From NCBI GenBank assembly GCA_017621035.1, contig JAGATY010000050.1:1-64000 (forward strand): a DNA stretch of 64,000 nucleotides, read 5' to 3'. The DNA comes from Bacteroides sp. (GTDB lineage Bacteria; Bacteroidota; Bacteroidia; Bacteroidales; Bacteroidaceae). The translations under genes and the position numbers were made by a program. Positions 58,956 to 64,000 of the stretch are shown piece by piece (position 1 is the first letter of the stretch; every line of letters starts with the position of its first letter). The notes under the pieces were generated by a model. The model made no database searches, was not told the DNA's origin, and was given only the letters and a program-made list of their open reading frames with translations.

Positions 58956-59534
58956 ATGAAAAAGATTTTCACTGTATTATTGGTAGCCGTATGCTGTATG
59001 TCTATGGCTATGCCAGCTCAAGCACAGCTCATCAAGTGGGGTGTCAAGGGTGGTGTAAACTTGACCAAAGTAGATTGGGACGGTGGTTATGAAGGAAACA
59101 AGGATAAAATGGCCGGCTTCTTTATCGGTCCTATGGCTGAGGTAACCATTCCGGTTGTAGGTCTGGGTGTAGACGCTGCATTGCTTTTCTCTCAGAAAGG
59201 CATCAAGGCAGATAGCGATGCCACCAAGCAATATGGTTTGGATATTCCCGTTAACCTGAAGTACACATTTGGTTTGGGCAGCATGCTGGGTATCTTTGTT
59301 GCAGCAGGTCCTGACTTCTACTTTGATTTCAAAGGTGAGAAAGAAGGCGTGGAGAAGAAGAAAGCACAAGTTGGCATCAACATTGGTGCCGGTGTGAAGC
59401 TGATTAAACACTTGCAACTTGGCGTAAACTACAACATTCCGATGGGTGACCACTTCTCTGTTTCAGACGGAACAAAGGCTATTATCAAAGGAAAAGATAA
59501 GACTTGGCAGCTTTCTGCTGCATACATCTTCTGA
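58956..59534 (+). CDS. PorT-family outer-membrane beta-barrel protein
   Basis: A 192-residue outer-membrane protein (signal cleaved after PAQAQ, about residue 24), of the OMP_b-brl_2 family: IKWGVKGGVNLTKVDWDGG, AGFFIGPMAEVTIPVVGLGV, DIPVNLKYTFG, GVNYNIPMGDHF and a C-terminal LSAAYIF strand. It is about eight strands by length. Members include PorT of the T9SS, but most have unknown roles. It follows gldN at 78 bp and has its own promoter, so a T9SS role is only suggested. Confidence 0.87.
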   Translation: MKKIFTVLLVAVCCMSMAMPAQAQLIKWGVKGGVNLTKVDWDGGYEGNKDKMAGFFIGPMAEVTIPVVGLGVDAALLFSQKGIKADSDATKQYGLDIPVNLKYTFGLGSMLGIFVAAGPDFYFDFKGEKEGVEKKKAQVGINIGAGVKLIKHLQLGVNYNIPMGDHFSVSDGTKAIIKGKDKTWQLSAAYIF

Positions 59535-59570
59535 GATTAGTTTGTACTTGCTATAATTTTTTTTATTTTT

Positions 59571-59608
59571 CTCCTCTTACTGCGTGATGCAGTGAGGGGA
59601 GTTTTTTT
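59571..59608 (+). terminator. Terminator of the outer-membrane barrel gene
   Basis: CTCCTCTTACTGC (59571-59583) pairs with GCAGTGAGGGGAG (59589-59601), followed by seven T. Confidence 0.88.
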
Positions 59609-59611
59609 ATA

Positions 59612-60010
59612 CTATTCCTGTGGCAACATAATCACCCGCTCATTCTCTTTTTCAAAGCGATAGTTGCCTCCCTTTTCACTCAGTTCAAAGAGGGAAAGTT
59701 GCTCGGTGATGTTATCCACAATCATCAGTGCATTCTGTTCTGCAAAACGCTTTACCTCAATGGTGAAGGGCTCTTCGGTAATTCTTTGGTTACTAATCAG
59801 ACTGTCGTTAAGATAGATGGAGGTGGAGTCTCCCACGAAGCCTTTGGTCAAAGTGATGGAGTAGCTCTGTGTGTAGTATCGCTTACCATCCGGTTGCCAG
59901 CCCAGGCGCAGGCTTAAGTAAACAAAGATTACTACTACAGAAATGATGGCAAAAGCCAGGATGCCGTTTCCTATCATGAATTGCTTGTTGGTGTTCAGTC
60001 GATGTGCCAT
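59612..60010 (-). CDS. Small single-pass membrane protein, unknown
   Basis: Not recognised. A 132-residue protein starting at 60010 (MAHRLNTNKQF), chosen because a -7 box sits 27 bp upstream. One membrane helix (about 13-33, GNGILAFAIISVVVIFVYLS) is followed by an extracytoplasmic domain of beta-strands (YYTQSYSITLTKGFVGDSTS, IYLNDSLISNQRI) and a C-terminal YRFEKENERVIMLPQE. The layout suggests a periplasmic domain tethered to the inner membrane. It is divergent from the D-Ala-D-Ala dipeptidase gene, with 167 bp between starts. Confidence 0.7.
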   Translation of the reverse strand: MAHRLNTNKQFMIGNGILAFAIISVVVIFVYLSLRLGWQPDGKRYYTQSYSITLTKGFVGDSTSIYLNDSLISNQRITEEPFTIEVKRFAEQNALMIVDNITEQLSLFELSEKGGNYRFEKENERVIMLPQE

Positions 60011-60036
60011 ATGAAAAACATTTTTATAATCTGTAG

Positions 60037-60044
60037 CAAAGGTA
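60037..60044 (-). promoter_or_regulatory. -7 box of the small membrane protein gene
   Basis: TACCTTTG on the minus strand, followed by CTACAG. Confidence 0.75.
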
Positions 60045-60106
60045 GTTATTTTGCCGGCAGCAAGAAAAAGATAAAGAGAAAATGTGTAAATTGCCCTCAA
60101 ATTCAG

Positions 60107-60114
60107 TACCTTTG
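60107..60114 (+). promoter_or_regulatory. -7 box of the dipeptidase gene
   Basis: TACCTTTG followed by CACC, 64 bp upstream of the ATG. Confidence 0.78.
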
Positions 60115-60177
60115 CACCGTTTTTTGCGGAAAAGAATAGTAACGAGCCGAATAATCAACCCTAAAAGTAAAGATAAA

Positions 60178-60897
60178 ATGAAGAACAATCTCATCTTCTG
60201 TCTGCTATTTGTACTGCTTTGCAGCTGTGGCGGACAAAAAAACAATCAACAGAAAGAGGTAACTTGCGACACACTGGCAGTTGTAGAGAAAAGCCCCATG
60301 GCACACTTCCTGGACTCTATTGGTTTCCTGGACATTGCTGATGTGGACAGTACCATTGTTATTGATTTGATGTACACTCGCCCCGACAATTTTATGGGTG
60401 AGGTGCTTTACAAAGACCTGAACGAGGCTTACCTGCATCCGGAGGCTATGGAGGCACTGCTCAAAGCTAAACAGTTGCTGCAAGAGAAGCACCCCGATTA
60501 CAACTTCATTATCTATGATGCCACTCGCCCGATGCGTATCCAACAGATGATGTGGGACATGGTGAAGGGCACCGAGAAAGATATCTACATCTCAGACCCG
60601 GCCAATGGCGGTGGCTTGCACAACTATGGTTTGGCTGTGGACATCAATATTCTTGATGGCGAAGGCAAGCCGCTCTCCATGGGTACACCCGTAGACCACC
60701 TTGGCATTGAGGCACACATCGACAATGAGGCTCAACTGGTGAAAGAGGGCAAAATTACCGAGCAGGATGTGAAGAACCGCGAACTGCTGCGTGAAGTAAT
60801 GCGAGGAGCAGGCTTCCGTACCATCAAGAGCGAGTGGTGGCACTTCAATCGTGTGAGCCGCGATGAAGCACGTGAGAAGTATCAGGTAGTCAGATGA
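60178..60897 (+). CDS. D-Ala-D-Ala dipeptidase (VanX/DdpX-like, M15D), lipoprotein
   Basis: A 239-residue lipoprotein; the start at 60178 (MKNNLIFCLLF) gives lipobox LLCSC (Cys17). The zinc ligands of family M15 are visible: His148 and Asp155 in LHNYGLAVDINI, and Glu219/His222 in SEWWHFN. The substrate-binding YTRPDNFMGEVLY and DATRPMRIQQMM are typical of VanX/DdpX. It hydrolyses D-Ala-D-Ala in the periplasm, which fits peptidoglycan recycling. No vanHA or sensor-kinase genes are nearby, so it is not a glycopeptide-resistance cluster. It overlaps the next gene by 4 bp (ATGA). Confidence 0.92.
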   Translation: MKNNLIFCLLFVLLCSCGGQKNNQQKEVTCDTLAVVEKSPMAHFLDSIGFLDIADVDSTIVIDLMYTRPDNFMGEVLYKDLNEAYLHPEAMEALLKAKQLLQEKHPDYNFIIYDATRPMRIQQMMWDMVKGTEKDIYISDPANGGGLHNYGLAVDINILDGEGKPLSMGTPVDHLGIEAHIDNEAQLVKEGKITEQDVKNRELLREVMRGAGFRTIKSEWWHFNRVSRDEAREKYQVVR

Positions 60898-62105
60898 TTC
60901 AACTCTCCGAAGACACTCTCCGCTTTATCAGTTGCCACCGCACCGAAGATGTGCGTACGTTGGCGTTGCAGGCCGGTCGATATCCTTTGGTAGACATGCC
61001 TGCCGCTCTTACGCAGATTGCAGGTTGGCAGGTAGCACGCGAGAAGGTTCCGACTTGGGCAGAAACGGAGGGCATCTTCTATCCTCGTCACCTCAGCATG
61101 GAGCAATGTTCGTCGGAACAGACGGCACGCTATAAAGTCGAGGTGTTGAGGCACTGTTGCGGGGAAAGCGTAGGTATGCGTTTTGTCGATCTCACCGGAG
61201 GTTTTGGCATCGACTGCGCTTTCCTCGCAGCTCTTTTTCCGGAGGCAACCTATGTGGAGCGACAAGAGGTGCTTTGCGAGGCTGCCCGTCATAACTTCCC
61301 GTTGCTCAATCTTTCCCACATCCGTGTCTGTCAGGCCGATGCCGTGGAGTTTCTGAAAGAGATGCCGCCGGTAGACTGGCTCTTCCTAGATCCTGCACGA
61401 CGTGATGGACAAGGCGGAAAAACAGTTGCTATTGCCGACTGTGAACCGGATGTGGCTGCATTGGAAGAACTGTTGCTGCAGAAGGCCGGACACGTCTTGT
61501 TGAAACTCTCCCCTATGCTGGACCTCACACAGGCGCTTCACACCCTGCACCATGTGCACGAGGTTCACGTTGTGGCAGTGAATAACGAGTGCAAGGAACT
61601 GTTGCTGGTACTCTCGCCAAAGACTGCCCCGGCTGTTGCCGACGTACCTGTTCACTGTGTCAACCTTACCTCTCATGCCTCTTCCTCCCTCTGCTTTACC
61701 CGTTCACAAGAGCAAGAGACTCAGCCTCTTTATGCTGCTCGTCCGGGTGCTTATCTCTACGAACCCAATGCTGCCATTCTGAAGGCCGGTGCTTTCCGCA
61801 CCCTTTCTGCCCGATATGAGGTGCAAAAGCTGCATCCAAACAGTCACCTCTACACCTCCGACACACCGGTGGTCAATTTCCCGGGCCGCTCCTTCCGGGT
61901 CACTGCCTGCTGTGGCTTGGGCAAGAAAGAGGTAAAACAGTTATTGGGCAATCTTCGTAAAGCCAATCTCACCGTGCGCAACTTTCCGGCAAGTGTAGCT
62001 GAATTGCGCAAGCGGCTGAAGCTCCAGGAAGGGGGCGATACCTACCTCTTTGCCACCACTCTCTCCACCGAAGAGAAAGCCCTACTCATCTGCGAACGTC
62101 TATAA
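60894..62105 (+). CDS. Class I SAM methyltransferase with THUMP-like domain
   Basis: A 403-residue cytosolic protein. The N-terminal helical region (1-90) precedes a Rossmann methyltransferase core with motif I FVDLTGGFGIDCAFLA, ATYVERQEVLCEAARHNF (motif II), ADAVEFLKEM, and motif IV WLFLDPARRDGQGG. The C-terminal domain (about 315-403, VQKLHPNSHLYTSDTP to LATTL-type strands) matches the THUMP-like/PG_1098 ferredoxin-like domain. It is likely an RNA methyltransferase with unknown target. Its translation is coupled to the dipeptidase gene by an ATGA overlap. Confidence 0.85.
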   Translation: MIQLSEDTLRFISCHRTEDVRTLALQAGRYPLVDMPAALTQIAGWQVAREKVPTWAETEGIFYPRHLSMEQCSSEQTARYKVEVLRHCCGESVGMRFVDLTGGFGIDCAFLAALFPEATYVERQEVLCEAARHNFPLLNLSHIRVCQADAVEFLKEMPPVDWLFLDPARRDGQGGKTVAIADCEPDVAALEELLLQKAGHVLLKLSPMLDLTQALHTLHHVHEVHVVAVNNECKELLLVLSPKTAPAVADVPVHCVNLTSHASSSLCFTRSQEQETQPLYAARPGAYLYEPNAAILKAGAFRTLSARYEVQKLHPNSHLYTSDTPVVNFPGRSFRVTACCGLGKKEVKQLLGNLRKANLTVRNFPASVAELRKRLKLQEGGDTYLFATTLSTEEKALLICERL

Positions 62106-62160
62106 CCACTGCTCCTACCTTCCAACTTTATTCGCTTACGCTCATCAGCTTCGCAGTCCA

Positions 62161-62209
62161 CTTTCCACTTTCCACTTTCCACTTTCATCTTTCATCTTTC
62201 AACTTTCCA
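62161..62209. repeat. Heptamer tandem repeat (seven copies)
   Basis: Seven CTTTCNN units: CTTTCCA three times, CTTTCAT twice, CTTTCAA, CTTTCCA. A pure 7-bp period, 56 bp past the methyltransferase stop. Confidence 0.85.
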
Positions 62210-62287
62210 CGCTGCAAAGATAGGGCGTCTGCTTGCAGTGGAAAAATGTTTTTGGCAAAAGCGTTAAACAGATTCCTCCTTCATTCC

Positions 62288-62362
62288 CCCCGACGGGTTC
62301 CGCCGCTCACGGGGGAACCCGTCGGGGAGGGAGGATTCTTTGCTTTGCTTTGCTTTGCTTTG
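62288..62362. repeat. GC-rich 14-bp-stem hairpin followed by (CTTTG)5
   Basis: CCCCGACGGGTTCC (62288-62301) and GGAACCCGTCGGGG (62314-62327) are perfect inverted repeats with a 12-nt loop, in otherwise AT-rich sequence. Five CTTTG copies (62338-62362) follow. No T-run, so not an intrinsic terminator. It could be a mini-element remnant or a 3' stabiliser. Nothing else is seen in 62363-62592 except a weak GAGTGAGA/TCTTACTC hairpin near 62555. Confidence 0.7.
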
Positions 62363-62592
62363 TGTACCAAAGTACGTTTTTCCTGCTTTTATGGGCCTTT
62401 AATGTTACATTTATGGCCATTTCTGCCACATTTACCCCATTTTTGCTACATTTTAGGGTGAAACAATCATACTGCTTAGGCAGATGATAACACTCCTTTG
62501 CCGGAAGATAAACTGCATCGTGTTGAAATATTGACAAGAATTTCGGTACAAAGAGTGAGAAAAACAGACTCTTACTCCCTACCAGCCCGGCA

Positions 62593-62680
62593 TTTCTTCC
62601 ACACTTGTACGGCATTTGCTCCACACAAGTGTCCAGCACGCTCCACACAAGTGTCTGATACGCTCCGCACAAGTGTGGAG
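62593..62680. repeat. 22-bp phased repeat array C (four units)
   Basis: Four 22-bp units start at 62593, 62615, 62637 and 62659. Unit 1 has core CACTTG, units 2-4 CACAAGTG. Unit 4 is self-complementary (CTCCGCAC-AA-GTGTGGAG). It is the same unit as arrays at 19443 and 35441. Between arrays only phase and core are conserved; the last ten bases of each unit vary. Confidence 0.88.
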
Positions 62681-62806
62681 CAACCCTTGATAATCAGTGC
62701 ATTATAAGCTATGCTTTTCTCTCTTCTTTTTTTACACTTCTGTCGATTCTTAAAATAAAAAATGGTGTCATCGCCCATCTTCGCAAAATAAATTGTAAAC
62801 ACATTC

Positions 62807-62838
62807 TTTGTTCTTTTCTGGCTTTATACTTACTTTTG
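62807..62838 (+). promoter_or_regulatory. Consensus promoter upstream of a hairpin
   Basis: TTTG (62807-62810), exactly 20 bp, TACTTTTG (62831-62838). The predicted start is about 62845, at the base of the following hairpin. Confidence 0.78.
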
Positions 62839-62843
62839 CCGCA

Positions 62844-62891
62844 CTTTCCTGTCGGCCCGAAAGTAGGGGACAGGGAAGAGTATTTTTTATT
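62844..62891 (+). terminator. Hairpin with T-run directly at the predicted transcript start
   Basis: CTTTCCTGTC (62844-62853) pairs with GACAGGGAAG (62869-62878), one G-T pair, followed by TATTTTTTATT. It looks like an intrinsic terminator, yet no gene precedes it. Confidence 0.6.
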
Positions 62892-62970
62892 AGACGTTTA
62901 CGAACGTAATCTTTCGGATTTAAACTTCGCACCTTTAACTCAGTAGAAAGATAACGCAACGAATCGTCCA

Positions 62971-63131
62971 CTATGTATGTGCTTAATGAACAGATTGTAA
63001 GCGCAGCTGTTCTGCATATCCATATGGCGTGGGCCGACGTTGCTTATCTCTACTGAGGGGCAATGCGAAGGCCTAAATCCGGGATAAGCAGATGTAGAAC
63101 CCACGCTTTCGCGTATTAAGCCTGTACATAG
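62971..63131 (+). ncRNA. Structured RNA candidate, about 160 nt, unclassified
   Basis: The ends pair over 17 positions (62971-62987 with 63115-63131, 14 of 17). Inside are GAACAG/CTGTTC (62988-63012), GCATAT/ATATGGC (63014-63027), a 7-bp stem GCGTGGG/CCCACGC (63027-63033 with 63100-63106) and within it TGCTTATC/GATAAGCA (63041-63048 with 63083-63090). The 39-nt left and 8-nt right unpaired sides make an asymmetric bubble in a rod. This resembles 6S RNA in general shape, but I cannot match it to a known family. A -7-like AAACTTCG precedes CACC at 62931. The 3' end abuts the next start codon. Confidence 0.45.
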
Positions 63132-63133
63132 CC

Positions 63134-63358
63134 ATGAAACCAATAGGCATACTTATCAGAGAAGAATTGGAACGACAAGAGCGCTCCGTCACTTGGTTTG
63201 CCCGTAAACTCTCCTGCCACCGAACCAATGCCTATGACATCTTTGCGCGTGACAATATAGACCTTACTCTCCTGTTGCGCATCTCCCGAATTCTGCGTCA
63301 TAACTTTTTGAAAGACCTTTCTGCCGAGTTGGATGATGAATTTTATCCGGACTTGTAG
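63134..63358 (+). CDS. Small HTH (XRE/Cro-like) protein
   Basis: A 74-residue protein: IREELERQERSVTWFARKLS and CHRTNAYDIFARDNIDLTLL give a five-helix Cro/C1-like pattern (helix-turn-helix about 18-42), with a short acidic tail DDEFYPDL. It probably binds DNA as a dimer; the target is unknown. The ATG lies 3 nt past the predicted RNA stem at 62971-63131, so its ribosome site would be inside that structure; regulation by it is plausible. Confidence 0.75.
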   Translation: MKPIGILIREELERQERSVTWFARKLSCHRTNAYDIFARDNIDLTLLLRISRILRHNFLKDLSAELDDEFYPDL

Positions 63359-63426
63359 TAAAACTTACTACACCTTTGTCTTGTCTTCCACTACACCCCT
63401 TTTAAACAGCGTTTTATTATTCTCTC

Positions 63427-63434
63427 TACTTTTG
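63427..63434 (+). promoter_or_regulatory. -7 box of the coiled-coil lipoprotein gene
   Basis: TACTTTTG followed by CATTG, 94 bp upstream of the ATG. The intervening leader holds a 22-codon open frame. Confidence 0.7.
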
Positions 63435-63527
63435 CATTGATGAACGGAATGCCCTACTTTCTGAGAATGGGTGCCGCTAGTCAAGGCAATATTTTTTATT
63501 ATTACTAATATTAAAACGAGAATTGTT

Positions 63528-64000
63528 ATGAAGAAAAATTTCATGATGACAGCAGTGCTCTTGGGTGCATTGACACTGGGCGCTTGCGTAGACGACAATG
63601 AATCTGCATCGGTAACAGCTGTGCGCAATGCAAAGGCTGAACAACTGATTGCGTTGGGTGAAGCTGCCAAGGCACAGGCTGAGGCTGCAAAGATTGAGGC
63701 TCAGGCTGCTGCCGAACTGGCTGCAGCTCAGGCTGAATACCAGAAGGCTTTGGCTGCTGCAGCACAAGCAGAAGCTGAATATCAGGCAGAACTGACCAGA
63801 CAAGCACAAGAAAAGTTTGCCATTGAGTTGGAGCAAATCAAGGCTGAGGCAGAAGCTGCCATTGCTGCTGCAAAGTTGGAGCTGGCAGAAAGTGAACAAA
63901 CATTGCTTGATCAAGCTGATGAAAAACTGCAGGCTCTTTACTGGGAATATGCTGAAGCTCTGGGTGCCAGCGTTGATTATCAAGATCGTAAAATTGAGTT
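63528..64000 (+). CDS. Ala/Glu-rich coiled-coil lipoprotein, 3'-truncated by window
   Basis: The first 157 codons are present; the gene runs off the window. It encodes a lipoprotein signal (lipobox LTLGAC, Cys20) followed by continuous coiled coil from about residue 30 to 150, very rich in Ala, Glu and Gln (AAKAQAEAAKIEAQ, LAAAQAEYQKALAAAAQ). Such lipoproteins may span the periplasm or tether envelope layers, like Lpp. Function is not recognised; the missing C-terminus is needed. Confidence 0.8.
   Translation, partial: MKKNFMMTAVLLGALTLGACVDDNESASVTAVRNAKAEQLIALGEAAKAQAEAAKIEAQAAAELAAAQAEYQKALAAAAQAEAEYQAELTRQAQEKFAIELEQIKAEAEAAIAAAKLELAESEQTLLDQADEKLQALYWEYAEALGASVDYQDRKIE

Noticed and set aside
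60178..60897. Vancomycin-resistance gene cluster around the VanX-like gene
   Set aside because: No vanH, vanA/B ligase or VanRS-like genes are adjacent, and lone lipoprotein DdpX-like enzymes are common in Bacteroidales.
19443..62680. CRISPR arrays at 19.4, 35.4 and 62.6 kb
   Set aside because: The 22-bp units have no constant repeat with unique 30-bp spacers, cores flip orientation, and no cas genes are present.
62307..62802. Two overlapping minus-strand open frames over array C
   Set aside because: Same repeat-derived peptides as at 19.4 and 35.4 kb; no promoter, ribosome site or domain.

Overview
The window is chromosomal DNA from a member of the order Bacteroidales (Bacteroidota). The evidence is a SusC/SusD pair with glycoside hydrolases, PorP-GldKLMN type IX secretion genes, fimbrillin-like lipoproteins with lipoboxes, DUF3316 and DUF2795 genes, and many promoters of the Bacteroides type (TTTG, about 19-20 bp, TAnnTTTG). 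Shine-Dalgarno signals are mostly weak. Genus cannot be assigned from sequence alone.

Layout. 0-5 kb: three co-directional genes for two modular surface lipoproteins and a polytopic SH3 protein. 5.2-13.9 kb: a four-gene polysaccharide utilisation locus on the minus strand, transcribed susC, susD, GH3, GH144. The GH144 plus GH3 pairing suggests beta-1,2-glucan as substrate. 14.2-18.9 kb: tRNA-Leu and a parC operon with a DUF3316 gene and an S41 protease. 19-24.6 kb: esterase, flavin/PNPOx-like protein, M24 aminopeptidase and nucleoside kinase. 24.7-32.2 kb: Na/Pi cotransporter, rubredoxin, Ca2+ P-type ATPase, HAD phosphatase, RibF, tRNA-Phe and CvfB. 32.3-37.8 kb: an Arg/Ser-rich secreted protein, then a small glycan-type cluster (acyl/aminoacyl-transferase-like protein, DegT aminotransferase, two glycosyltransferases). 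37.9-43.7 kb: a complete MacAB-TolC-like ABC export operon. 43.9-52.9 kb: housekeeping genes (ROK kinase, L19, serine hydrolase, cobalamin adenosyltransferase, RecQ-like helicase, SGNH hydrolase, GNAT). 53-59.5 kb: the type IX secretion core porP-gldK-gldL-gldM-gldN followed by an outer-membrane barrel. 59.6-64 kb: small membrane protein, D-Ala-D-Ala dipeptidase, THUMP-like methyltransferase, a 1 kb non-coding region, a small HTH-like gene and the start of a coiled-coil lipoprotein.

The strongest unexplained signals are non-coding. Three intergenic regions (19.4, 35.4 and 62.6 kb) carry arrays of the same degenerate unit repeated at exactly 22 bp. The CACAAGTG core flips to its reverse complement CACTTGTG from unit to unit without losing phase. 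Two further intergenic arrays of unrelated sequence have periods of 22 bp (14.0 kb, upstream of susC) and 11 bp (45.15 kb). One array ends in a unit that is itself the terminator of the upstream operon. A second signal, at 62.8-63.13 kb, is a canonical promoter whose transcript would start at a terminator-like hairpin, followed by a roughly 160 nt rod-like structured RNA that abuts a small HTH-like gene. No CRISPR array, transposase, prophage or known anti-phage system was seen.
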